Shown here: positions 55,575-64,000 of the stretch, piece by piece
Numbering within the stretch: the stretch's first letter is position 1
Layout: every line of letters begins with the position of its first letter
Assembly: GCA_964410485.1 (NCBI GenBank)
Contig: CAYPHJ010000005.1
Coordinates: 22,965 to 86,964, forward strand
DNA: 64,000 nt
Source: CAYPHJ01 sp964410485
Lineage (GTDB): Bacteria > Desulfobacterota > Binatia > UBA9968
Direction of reading: 5' to 3'
Translations under genes and position numbers: made by a program
Notes under the pieces: model-generated
Database searches by the model: none
Told to the model about the DNA's origin: nothing
The model's input: the letters and a program-made list of their open reading frames with translations, nothing else

Positions 55575-56756
55575 ATGGCAGGGAAAGATTTCCTATTTAC
55601 TTCAGAATCTGTTTCGGAAGGCCATCCGGATAAACTCTGTGACCAGGTTTCGGACGCCGTTCTCGACGCGCACCTTGCCGGGGATCCTGACAGCCGCGTT
55701 GCCTGCGAGAGTTTGGCCAAAACCGGAATGATCATCATCGCCGGTGAAATCACCAGTAAAGTCAAAGTCGATTATGCCGATATCGCCAGAGGGGTTGTCC
55801 GCGACATCGGCTACACCGATTCGGCAATGGGTTTCGACGGCAATACCTGCGCGATTCTGACTGCCGTGGAGCAGCAATCTCCTGATATATCCCAGGGGGT
55901 TACGGAAGGCGAAGGCTTGCACAAGGAGCAGGGGGCCGGCGACCAGGGCATGATGTTCGGTTATGCTTGCGATGAGACGCCGGAGTTCATGCCTATGCCG
56001 ATTCAGATGGCGCACAGCCTCGTGAAGTACCTGGCCAAGATTCGCAAAGGCGGCGAGGCCTATTTTCTTAGACCAGACAGTAAGTCGCAGGTGACCGTCG
56101 AATACCGGGACGGCAAACCGGTTCGGGTTCAAAGCGTGGTCATCTCCAGCCAGCATAGTGCGGATGTAGAATACGAAAAGCTCCGGGAAACGATCATCGA
56201 CGGCGTGATTAAAGCCGTCATACCCGCTGAGTATTTGGACAAGAACACGGTTTACCATGTGAACCCCACCGGCCGGTTTGTAGTGGGAGGCCCGCAAGGA
56301 GACTGCGGGCTCACCGGACGAAAGATTATCGTCGACACTTACGGCGGTGCGGGGCGACACGGCGGCGGTGCTTTTTCGGGGAAAGATCCGTCCAAAGTCG
56401 ACCGTAGCGCCGCCTACATGGCCCGCTATGTCGCCAAGAACATCGTGGCGGCAGGGCTCGCGCGCAAGTGCGAGGTTCAGCTCGCATACGTCATCGGCGT
56501 GGCGCAGCCGGTTTCCGTTTTGGTGGACACTTTTGGAACTGGCGTGATTCCCGAATCTCAGCTGGAAAAAATTGTGCAAGAGCATTTTGATCTCAGGCCC
56601 AAAGGCATCATTCAAGTTCTCGACCTCAAGAGACCCATCTATCGCGCCGCGGCTGCTTATGGCCATTTCGGACGAACTCCGGAAGACGGCCACTTTACGT
56701 GGGAGAAAACCGACCGCGTGGAGGAACTCAAGAAAGCGGCGGCACGCGCTTCATAG
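55575..56756 (+). CDS. metK: S-adenosylmethionine synthetase
   Basis: 393 residues from ATG 55575, with GGAGG seven bases upstream. Motifs [23 protein letters not shown], and [19 protein letters not shown] are intact. It makes SAM from methionine and ATP. It is directly followed by ahcY (37 bases), linking methyl donor supply and product removal. Confidence 0.97.
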   Translation: MAGKDFLFTSESVSEGHPDKLCDQVSDAVLDAHLAGDPDSRVACESLAKTGMIIIAGEITSKVKVDYADIARGVVRDIGYTDSAMGFDGNTCAILTAVEQQSPDISQGVTEGEGLHKEQGAGDQGMMFGYACDETPEFMPMPIQMAHSLVKYLAKIRKGGEAYFLRPDSKSQVTVEYRDGKPVRVQSVVISSQHSADVEYEKLRETIIDGVIKAVIPAEYLDKNTVYHVNPTGRFVVGGPQGDCGLTGRKIIVDTYGGAGRHGGGAFSGKDPSKVDRSAAYMARYVAKNIVAAGLARKCEVQLAYVIGVAQPVSVLVDTFGTGVIPESQLEKIVQEHFDLRPKGIIQVLDLKRPIYRAAAAYGHFGRTPEDGHFTWEKTDRVEELKKAAARAS

Positions 56757-56766
56757 ACCGCACTAG

Positions 56767-58062
<1,296 letters not shown>

Positions 58063-58415
58063 CGCCAATAACTCGGCGCTGTTGCGGGTCCCGTGTCCCC
58101 GGTCTCGTGTCTAGAAGAGGAAAGACCGGCCCATCGGCCCCTACCGAAATCCAAAGGTATTGTTCATGCCTTGACTCTTCAGGGTCGTCCCTGGGCGGCC
58201 AAGGAGTTCATCCCTCATTGCTTTGACGATAAATGTCCGATTTAAAAGGGTCCCCCGATCTGTCATGTCTTGACGCCGTACCTATCACCGGTTTAAAAAA
58301 AGGCCAGTCGAATGATTCAGATGCCGCGTTTTTCACCAGGGGATCTGGGCTCGGAGGGGGAAAACTCGAGACGCTAGACCCGAGACTCGAAACTGTAATC
58401 AAACCGGAGGTCTTT
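58063..58415. other. Intergenic region after ahcY (353 bases)
   Basis: A six-pair hairpin AGCGCC/GGCGCT (58061-58080) overlaps the ahcY stop but lacks a T run. The rest holds short CGAGAC-type direct repeats near 58370-58390 and no conserved frame or promoter that I can support. Confidence 0.4.
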
Positions 58416-59003
58416 ATGTCTGAAGCCAATGAAGCGATTCAAAAGTTTATTGCGTCTGTGCGCCGGTTGTTTGCCGCAGAACCCAGCGCGGAAACGCGCT
58501 GGCGGCAGATGAGCCCCTTATTGCAAGAGCTCCTGGCCGACCCTTCTGTCGTTGGCCAGTCCAGAAACTGGCCGCATTGCTCTCAAGGCCAGCGCGCGGA
58601 AAATCTTCTCTTCTATGAGGATCCTGATTACAAGTTCGTGATCAACGGACTTGTCAAAGCGCCAGGTTCCCGAACGCAGATTCACGATCACGGACACAAC
58701 TGGACGCTTTACGGCGTGCTTGATGGCCATGAAACAATCGAACGTTACGAACGGCTCGACGACGGTTCCAAGCCGGATTACGCTGACATTCGCCAGACCG
58801 TCAGCGTTAAAGTGGGCCCGGGAAAGGTAGACCTGGTTCGCCCTTATGAAATTCATGCAGAAGAAAGCGGCGCAGAGCGCACGGTGGCAATCATCGTCCG
58901 CGCGGAAAAGGCCGGTGGTTTTCTGCAAGGCCGCTATGACCCTGAAGCCAAAAAGTATTGGCAGGGTTATGGACCGACCCAGATCCCGTACGAATGGAAG
59001 TGA
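58416..59003 (+). CDS. Cupin, cysteine dioxygenase-like
   Basis: 195 residues from ATG 58416 (GGAGG five bases upstream). The cupin core is at about 70-170: SRTQIHDHGHNWTLYGVLDGHETIERYER supplies HxH and the glutamate, and VDLVRPYEIHAEES the last histidine. This fits the thiol dioxygenase-like cupins. The substrate is not certain. It follows metK-ahcY and precedes the nitrile-hydratase cluster. Confidence 0.78.
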   Translation: MSEANEAIQKFIASVRRLFAAEPSAETRWRQMSPLLQELLADPSVVGQSRNWPHCSQGQRAENLLFYEDPDYKFVINGLVKAPGSRTQIHDHGHNWTLYGVLDGHETIERYERLDDGSKPDYADIRQTVSVKVGPGKVDLVRPYEIHAEESGAERTVAIIVRAEKAGGFLQGRYDPEAKKYWQGYGPTQIPYEWK

Positions 59004-59072
59004 TAAAAAAAAGAGCGGGACGCAACTGCGAGCCTTTATGAGTTAGGTTGTCGTCGCGAAGGAGAATTTCCC

Positions 59073-60788
59073 TTGCCGGAAAATCACAGCCAACCCAAAC
59101 TGCGAATCGCCGTCTTCTCTGGGCCAACGGCAACGATTCAGAACACGGAACCGCTGGTTACGAGCAACAAGGCGCGGCAGAAGTACGGTTTGCCCTTGCG
59201 TACCCACGGCGACGGCTCGGCGATGCGCTTCGATGTATTACGGCCACAAAGACTCGCCGCCCCGGCGACCGTCTATGTGGAACAGTTTAGCGCACACCCG
59301 CTGGAGCGCGATACGGCAGAGCTCTACGCACCGCCCGACGGCTATCTGGACAGCGCTGGAGTGTTTCATAAAGAACGCCAGGGGCCAAACGACGTGCCCG
59401 TTTGTGAGATCAGGCTCGAGCCATCTGACGGGCTATATCCGCTGCCCTACATGGGCCGTCAAGCGGATGGGCGGGCATGGGAAGGGGACGGAACCGAACA
59501 AGACGCGCCGGCCGAGCGCTGCCGCGTACCTTTTTTCCCCGACGGATCGAGACTGTTCGAAGAAATCGACCGTTTGGGAATTTCGGACAAAGGTGTAGGA
59601 TGCCTCCTCTCTGAAAAGGCGGAGTTTGACTTCTACCGGGCGGCCCCTTCTGGCGGATACACCAGAGGCTTGCCCAAGGCTCTACGGACCGATATAGGCG
59701 CTGGCGATATCGATCCCGAGACTAGAGGGAAGGATTTTTTCCCGTACCGGCCGCATTACTTGCGCCAAGAGCCTCCCGCCTTTACGCTTGCTCGTTTGAC
59801 CAATGTGGTTCAAGAGGCGCTCAACAGTGGCGTATACAGCGGAGCCATCTGGCTTGAAGGCAGCCCCTTTGTCGAAGAGACGAGCTATTGGCTCAATCTA
59901 GTTGTCGACACGACTGTTCCAATCGTCGGCAATGCGTCGCAGCGACCCCATGGCGCCGTCGGCAACGATGGAGACCGCAACATCATCGATTCAGCCGATT
60001 ATATCGTTTCTAAACTGTGGGCAGACGAAAAAGGCTATGACTGTATCGGTGCCGTCGTGATCCAGGACGAGCAAATTTTTACTGCCAGAGATGTGCAGAA
60101 AGCGGACGCACGACCCGGCGGTTATGTTGCCACTGGAGGTCATGGCGGGATCATCGGCAGGATGGGACACCCGGGGGCACCGCAGTTGACATTCAAAACC
60201 GTGAAGCGCCACACGCACAACTCGGCGGTCAATCTGAACCGGTTGCCGGCTCAGGTTCAAGGTTCGAAAGTTCAAGGTTCAATGGTCATGGGGACAACTG
60301 TTTTGATCAAGGATAGCGAAGGGAGGTTGCGGGCTTCGGCGATACCTAAAGTGACCATAGTCAAGCACGCTCGCTATCTACCGCAAGATAACGCGGAAGA
60401 CCCAACTGCCGAGGTCGATATTCTCGCTCGCGTTGAGAAAAACCTGCGCGAGGCCCCGTTGGCGGGCTTTGTCGCCGAAGGGTCGGCTCCGTTTGGCGCC
60501 ATGAGCCAGTCCGTAGACGCCGCGCTCAGACGAGCGACTTTTTGCGGCATGCCGGTGGTCAAAGTCGGCCGCGGTAACGCGGCCGGTTTTGTGGAAAAAG
60601 GGCGCGACCCGTTGGCCATCGCCGGGAGCAATTTAACCGCCACCAAAGCGCGGTTGCTGTTGATGGCATGCTTGATGAAATTAGGCTCTCTGCCGTTTGC
60701 CGGGGATACCGCAAATCCGACGGCGGCGGAAGTCGAGGCCGTCAAGACTAAGCTCGCGCAGTACCAGGAAATCTTTGACACGCACTGA
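59073..60788 (+). CDS. Asparaginase/glutaminase-like protein
   Basis: 571 residues from TTG 59073, supported by AAGGAG eight bases upstream. Recognisable pieces are the threonine-bearing start RIAVFSGPTATIQNTEPLV, the region TTVPIVGNASQRPHGAVGNDGDRN (like the asparaginase T-x-D-G zone) and GGHGGIIGRMG. It is longer than classic L-asparaginases (about 330), with an N-terminal extension. About residue 390 it contains the repeat AQVQGSKVQGSMVMG. It sits just upstream of nitrile hydratase genes, so hydrolysis of the amide product is a likely role. Confidence 0.68.
   Translation: MPENHSQPKLRIAVFSGPTATIQNTEPLVTSNKARQKYGLPLRTHGDGSAMRFDVLRPQRLAAPATVYVEQFSAHPLERDTAELYAPPDGYLDSAGVFHKERQGPNDVPVCEIRLEPSDGLYPLPYMGRQADGRAWEGDGTEQDAPAERCRVPFFPDGSRLFEEIDRLGISDKGVGCLLSEKAEFDFYRAAPSGGYTRGLPKALRTDIGAGDIDPETRGKDFFPYRPHYLRQEPPAFTLARLTNVVQEALNSGVYSGAIWLEGSPFVEETSYWLNLVVDTTVPIVGNASQRPHGAVGNDGDRNIIDSADYIVSKLWADEKGYDCIGAVVIQDEQIFTARDVQKADARPGGYVATGGHGGIIGRMGHPGAPQLTFKTVKRHTHNSAVNLNRLPAQVQGSKVQGSMVMGTTVLIKDSEGRLRASAIPKVTIVKHARYLPQDNAEDPTAEVDILARVEKNLREAPLAGFVAEGSAPFGAMSQSVDAALRRATFCGMPVVKVGRGNAAGFVEKGRDPLAIAGSNLTATKARLLLMACLMKLGSLPFAGDTANPTAAEVEAVKTKLAQYQEIFDTH
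60247..60290 (+). repeat. Direct repeat inside the asparaginase-like gene
   Basis: GTTCAAGGTTC occurs twice in 27 bases (CAGGTTCAAGGTTCGAAAG, then TTCAAGGTTCAATGG), in frame, encoding VQGSKVQGS. Unlike flanking sequence it is low complexity and looks like an insertion of dispersed repeat DNA. Confidence 0.55.
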
Positions 60789-60800
60789 AGGCGACGGGAC

Positions 60801-60840
60801 GTGGAGTGTTGGAGTCACTCCACCACTCCATGACTCCAAT
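60801..60840. repeat. Intergenic GGAGT-rich repeat, copy C
   Basis: GTGGAGTGTTGGAGT followed by the complementary CACTCCACCACTCC and ATGACTCCAAT, a compact palindrome between the asparaginase-like gene and the nitrile hydratase gene. Same unit as copies A, B and D. Confidence 0.6.
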
Positions 60841-60856
60841 CTGACAGGAGAACCAG

Positions 60857-61936
60857 ATGTCAGGAAAAGATGGACATTCGCACAAACCATTCGAAGGCCA
60901 TATGCATGACTGCGACGCCCATATTCGAGCGGTCGAAGAAGACTTGGAATATTACCGCACGAAACGATTGGAGCCACGCATAATCCACCTGTTACGGCGG
61001 GGCGTTGTGACGTTTTATGACCTGCTCAGAGCACGGGCGGTGCTCAAGCGCAAGCATCAATTTTTCAAACCGCTCAAAGCTGGGGGGAAAAACCTCGAAG
61101 CCCGAGTGCGCTATCTGGAAGAGTGGCTCGATGAATATGTCAAAGGCATTGCACTGGTTTCAGCGCGCGCCGTTGAAGTTATGGACATGGTGACCGAAGA
61201 CAATCGCAAGGAACGCGGCGATTACGACGATTTCTTCAAGATCAAAAAGAAGGAACACCACGGGACCCTCGAAGAGCGCATGGCAAACCTGGAGCGGGAC
61301 TTGGGAGATTACCAGGAGTTGCTCGAAGTGTTGGTCCAGGCTTTGCTCGCCCGCGGCTGGTCTACTCGCGAGCAGTTGGAGCAGCGTTGGAAGGAGCTCC
61401 ATGAAGAGCGCCCATGGGCCGGCGGTGTAATTGTCGCGAAGGCATGGAGCGATCCAGAGTTCAAACGAGCCCTGTTAACCACCGGGCGCGGGGCTCTCAG
61501 AGAGATGGGCGTGCACCAGGGGAAAGTTGGCAAGCTCGTCGTCCTGGAGAATACTGAAAGCGTGCACAACGTCGTTGTCTGCACGTTATGCTCTTGTTAC
61601 CCGTACGACATTCTCGGCGACACGCCTTGGTGGTACAAGCACGAGAGCTACCGGTCCAAGATCGTCCAGAATCCGCGCGCAACGCTGGCGGAAATGTTTG
61701 ACCTCAAGATTCCCGCGCACAAAGAGGTTCAGGTGTATGACAGCACGTCGGATGTGCGTTACTTTGTCTTACCCGAGCGCCCGCCCGGCACGGAAGGGAT
61801 GTCGGAACAAGAGCTGGCCAAACTGGTCACCGCCGATAGCCTGATCGGGACCGGATTGGCTCTAGAACCTTTTCAACTTCAGCAAGTAGAAAAAACGGGA
61901 GTCATTGCGGAAGCGCCCAGAGTGCGGCCGGATTAG
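60857..61936 (+). CDS. Nitrile hydratase alpha-subunit-like protein with N-terminal extension
   Basis: 359 residues; the ATG follows CAGGAG. The metal-binding claw VCTLCSCYPYDILGD is at C242-T-L-C245-S246-C247; the threonine after the first cysteine is typical of the cobalt class. Downstream YRSKIVQNPRATLAEM and the MSEQELAKLVTADSLIG block are alpha-subunit sequence. Residues 1-125 are an added helical region (REHRA-like: EDLEYYRTKRLEPRIIHLLRRG) not found in standard alpha subunits (about 200 residues). It hydrates nitriles to amides, or performs a related thiocyanate reaction. Confidence 0.82.
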   Translation: MSGKDGHSHKPFEGHMHDCDAHIRAVEEDLEYYRTKRLEPRIIHLLRRGVVTFYDLLRARAVLKRKHQFFKPLKAGGKNLEARVRYLEEWLDEYVKGIALVSARAVEVMDMVTEDNRKERGDYDDFFKIKKKEHHGTLEERMANLERDLGDYQELLEVLVQALLARGWSTREQLEQRWKELHEERPWAGGVIVAKAWSDPEFKRALLTTGRGALREMGVHQGKVGKLVVLENTESVHNVVVCTLCSCYPYDILGDTPWWYKHESYRSKIVQNPRATLAEMFDLKIPAHKEVQVYDSTSDVRYFVLPERPPGTEGMSEQELAKLVTADSLIGTGLALEPFQLQQVEKTGVIAEAPRVRPD

Positions 61937-61946
61937 GGCGACGAGG

Positions 61947-61983
61947 GCTGGAGTACTGGAGTGGCGGAGTAATGGAGTAGTGT
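61947..61983. repeat. Intergenic GGAGT-rich repeat, copy D
   Basis: GGCTGGAGTACTGGAGTG, GCGGAGTAATGGAGTAG: direct units of the family, placed just before the small beta-like subunit gene and supplying its likely ribosome-binding site (GGAG at 61974-61977). Confidence 0.6.
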
Positions 61984-61985
61984 GG

Positions 61986-62291
61986 ATGATGCCCGATATT
62001 CGGATGTCATGTATGGATGCAACAAGCAACAAATTCACGGTCGGTGATGCTGTTGTGGTCGCGATGGAGAATCCCAGGGGCAATCCGCGCACGCCCCAAT
62101 ACATCCGCGGAAAGAGGGGTATTATCGGTCTGGTGCACGGGGTTTTGGAGAATTCCCGAGACCACCGCGGCATTCACAATCCGCTCTACACGGTGCGGTT
62201 CGAGTTGAGCGAATTGTCACCGTGCCGCGACCAAGATTCCATCTGGGTCGATGTCCATGAGGAATGGCTAACGCGCATCGCGCCCCCTTAG
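61986..62291 (+). CDS. Nitrile hydratase beta-subunit-like (C-terminal barrel only)
   Basis: 101 residues from ATG 61986 (further ATGs at 61989, 62004 and 62013). The sequence FTVGDAVVVAMENPRGNPRTPQYIRGKRGIIGLVHG, with YTVRFELSEL and WVDVHEEWL, is the SH3-like barrel at the end of nitrile hydratase beta subunits. The N-terminal helical half of beta is missing here. It pairs with the alpha-like subunit upstream; 49 bases separate them. Confidence 0.84.
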   Translation: MMPDIRMSCMDATSNKFTVGDAVVVAMENPRGNPRTPQYIRGKRGIIGLVHGVLENSRDHRGIHNPLYTVRFELSELSPCRDQDSIWVDVHEEWLTRIAPP

Positions 62292-62602
62292 GGGAATATC
62301 GCGCTCATTCGGAATATCTCCCGCAAAGCATGTCCTGAGCGTCGGCGAAGGGACGCAAAGGTGCAAAGGGAAAGCCCCAGCGTTACGGGGTTGTGTCGCA
62401 ATGGCTGTGTCGCAATAGCGATTGTACTGTCATCCTGAACGAAGTGAAGGATCTGCTTTTGGATGACCGGCGACCGGGGACCGACGACCGAGAAAAAGCA
62501 GATTTTTCGTCGCTGCTCTCCTCAGAATGACGGGGGCAGGAGGGCTTCGCCTTCGGCGCGAGAAATCTCTGGTGCGAGACTCTGGCGCGTGAACAGCGGG
62601 GC
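62292..62602. other. Intergenic region after the nitrile hydratase genes (311 bases)
   Basis: Contains no coding sequence. It holds short GCGAAGGGACGC repeat-like DNA (62332-62362) and the inverted-repeat element described separately at 62428-62536. Confidence 0.4.
62428..62536. repeat. Miniature inverted-repeat element
   Basis: A roughly 109-base stretch begins TGTCATCCTGA and ends TCAGAATGACG (inverse complement, one mismatch), with inner arms GGATCTGCTTTT and AAAAAGCAGAT. A sequence of this kind (GTCATCCTGA...GAAGGATCTGC...TTCGTCGCT...CTCAGAATGAC) is a widespread noncoding repeat in bacterial genomes, of unknown mobility. Confidence 0.6.
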
Positions 62603-62690
62603 TTAACCGACCAACATCCGCGGAATGGTGAGAGTTAGAGCAGGGACATAAGTGATCACTAAAACCACCATAAGGAGCAACCCCCCGGAT
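62603..62690 (-). pseudogene. dctM 3' remnant (TRAP transporter large permease)
   Basis: The minus frame starting inside the dctP fragment reads LLLMVVLVITYVPALTLTIP then RMLVG and stop (TAA at 62603-62605), the hydrophobic C-terminus of DctM proteins. It joins the dctP fragment in a different frame at about 62686-62690, so everything between dctP residue 66 and the last 27 residues of dctM, including dctQ, has been deleted. Confidence 0.72.
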
Positions 62691-62874
62691 AAATGCGCAG
62701 CCGGATCTTTCCCCCTGTTGCCTTACCCCATGCTTCACCCATTTCGCGGACAATGCGGTACCAGGGCGAACCTTGCGGGGCAACGGTTCCGAGCTTGATG
62801 GTTTGAGCCTTCACAGAAAAAGCATTGATGAGTAGAATCTGAGCAGCCACAATCACGACAAGAGCGCGTTTCAT
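62659..62874 (-). pseudogene. dctP 5' fragment (TRAP substrate-binding protein)
   Basis: Only 71 residues are open; TRAP binding proteins are normally about 330. The signal peptide (1-23) and the family start TIKLGTVAPQGSPWYRIVREMGEAW are intact until residue 65 (RIYPGG), after which sequence is from dctM. The ATG overlaps the tatT stop (ATGA), as in intact operons. It is almost certainly nonfunctional. Confidence 0.82.
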
Positions 62875-63816
62875 TTTTCCTCCGATGTGTCAACCTTACT
62901 TTGCTGCTGCGTGTCTACTTCGACAAACAGGTCGCTTATCCGGCTCTGCAGCCACAAGGCCCGTTGTCGCGCCACGGTGTTGACGAGTCGTGTGCGTGGA
63001 GTTCGATGCGGATCTATCGACAAGACCTTTTCAATAAGGGTGCTAAACTCAGAGAGATTTTGCTCCCGCACAACCACTGATTCGGCGAGCGCGAGATGGA
63101 TTGACGCCCGACGACCGCCCGAGAGCTCCAACGCCTTACGGTAATGTTCACGGGCCTTCAGCCTGCTTCCGCCTGGCCGGGATCCCTCGAAGGAGATAAA
63201 GAACTCATGCGCTGTCCCTGAGTCATACGCTTCGTCGAGATCAAGAACTCGTCTGACAAGCGCGCCTGCCACGGGCAGGTCTATGAGCAATGCCGGGTCG
63301 TCCTTGGCCAATCCGATGGCACCGGCCCAGGAGGCGCCAGCCCAGTAGAGGAAGGGAATGTCCGCCGCGTTTGTCATTGTCAATGTAGCGGAGTCGTTGC
63401 TCTTGAGTCGCGCCATCAGATCGGGGTGATGGATTTCCAGGCCCCTGAGCGCGTAGTCGCGCCCGCGGAGGTAGAGCTTGCGAGCTCTCGAGCGCAGTGA
63501 CTGCGCTCGCTGGAAATCCACCGGCGTCGAGCCGTTCGGCTTCAAGTTGCAGGAAGTAGGCATATGCGGTGAAGCCCTGCGCCGTGGCCTGGAGTAAGCC
63601 ACGATGCTCGGGGGCGCTCTCCAGAAGGCTTTCAAAGGTTTTGAGGCCGAAGGGTAAAGCTTCACGGATCAGGTCGGGATCGTTGTCCGAGGCGTAAACT
63701 CCCCCTCCACCGGCCAGAGCATCACCGAGCCAGTGCACTGCAACTTGCCTGACCGAGCAGCCGGCAAGCAGTGAAAGCACAAGAAGATTCGCAGAAACAA
63801 GCCGCAGTCTGAACAT
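62871..63816 (-). pseudogene. tatT-like TRAP-associated TPR lipoprotein, frameshifted
   Basis: ATG 63816 begins a lipoprotein signal with lipobox LLAGC, then the TatT start VAVHWLGDALAGGG, YASDNDPDLIREALPFGLKTFESLLESAPEHRGLL and AYFLQLEAERLDA. At 63521-63524 an extra G/C base shifts the frame; the other frame continues the same family (VDFQRAQSLRSRARKLYLRGRDYALRGLEIHHPDL) to the stop at 62871. Removing one base rejoins them. Spirochete TatT binds the DctP-type protein TatP; here both genes are damaged. Confidence 0.78.
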
Positions 63817-64000
63817 AGTCGCGGGATTGAGCAAGAGCCGGACCAACGGATTTTACTCATTGGCGGCGTGGCACAAGGCCTTGCGGTACAACGCGATAAT
63901 GGGAAATCGGAAGGCGACTGATTGTGAATATGCGCTTCAACCGGCTAGATGCGTAGGCACTGAGATAAGCGATCCGTCTAAAGAGATGAGCAGAAGTTGT

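Noticed and set aside
55602..56693. A 363-codon open frame on the minus strand opposite metK
   Set aside because: It lies wholly antisense to a clear S-adenosylmethionine synthetase; it has no recognisable motifs and long antisense frames are expected in GC-rich genes.
63515..63530. Programmed ribosomal frameshift in tatT
   Set aside because: No slippery heptamer or following stimulatory hairpin is visible, and the adjacent dctP gene is also damaged, which fits decay better.

Overview
The window is chromosomal DNA of a Gram-negative bacterium: it carries a complete Kdo/lipopolysaccharide-transport block, the rod-shape/elongasome cluster, periplasmic redox proteins and Tat- or Sec-exported binding proteins. 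The order kdsB-pyrG-kdsA-kdsD-kdsC-lptC-lptA-lptB-rpoN-hpf-ptsN-rapZ-ptsH is the one known from deltaproteobacteria (Desulfobacterota and relatives). Many orphan solute-binding proteins (TctC, NMT1/SsuA, TrpX and TRAP types), ACMSD-type amidohydrolase and nitrile hydratase suggest a soil or sediment heterotroph from an uncultured relative of that group. The taxonomic placement is inference. No rRNA, tRNA, CRISPR array, phage or intact insertion sequence was seen.

Layout. 1-8.2 kb: end of a SpoIIE phosphatase/HATPase regulator, a TctC-type binding protein, lipB-lipA, a VOC protein, a beta-lactamase-fold hydrolase, an NCS2-like permease and a histidine phosphatase. 8.3-15.8 kb: divergent ppiD and mreB-mreC-mreD-mrdA-rodA. 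15.9-20.8 kb (minus): thioredoxin, leucyl aminopeptidase, GTP cyclohydrolase I, a CcdA/TlpA pair and an alpha/beta hydrolase. 20.8-21.1 kb: a compact transcription unit for a 17-residue lysine-rich peptide. 21.2-34.7 kb: a signalling and transport island with a sigma54 regulator, a heme-c sensor cyclase, a receiver-cyclase, a lone receiver, two large histidine kinases, SCO1 and orphan binding proteins, two of them tandem duplicates. 35-43 kb: an AI-2E-type exporter, an OsmC protein with an in-frame UGA at its active-site cysteine followed by a bSECIS-like hairpin, a thioredoxin-TPR protein, PutA, a TenA/PqqC-like protein, a ferritin-like protein, a zinc ribbon and an exported small protein. 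43.5-44.7 kb: an amidohydrolase. 44.8-55.4 kb: the Kdo/Lpt/sigma54/PTS operon. 55.5-62.3 kb: metK, ahcY, a cupin, an asparaginase-like protein and nitrile hydratase alpha and beta-like subunits. 62.4-63.8 kb: a decayed TRAP transporter locus.

How the genes work together. mreBCD-mrdA-rodA builds the lateral wall. The kds/lpt block makes Kdo and exports LPS, and is co-linear with sigma54 and nitrogen-PTS regulators; its promoter is followed at once by an intrinsic terminator. metK-ahcY covers S-adenosylmethionine synthesis and S-adenosylhomocysteine removal. The nitrile hydratase genes with the asparaginase-like hydrolase could take nitriles through amides to acids. The OsmC selenoprotein candidate followed by a thioredoxin-TPR protein looks like a thiol-peroxidase/repair pair. 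The strongest unusual signals are the selenoprotein, the lysine-rich peptide unit with a consensus promoter, and the promoter-terminator leader of the Kdo operon.
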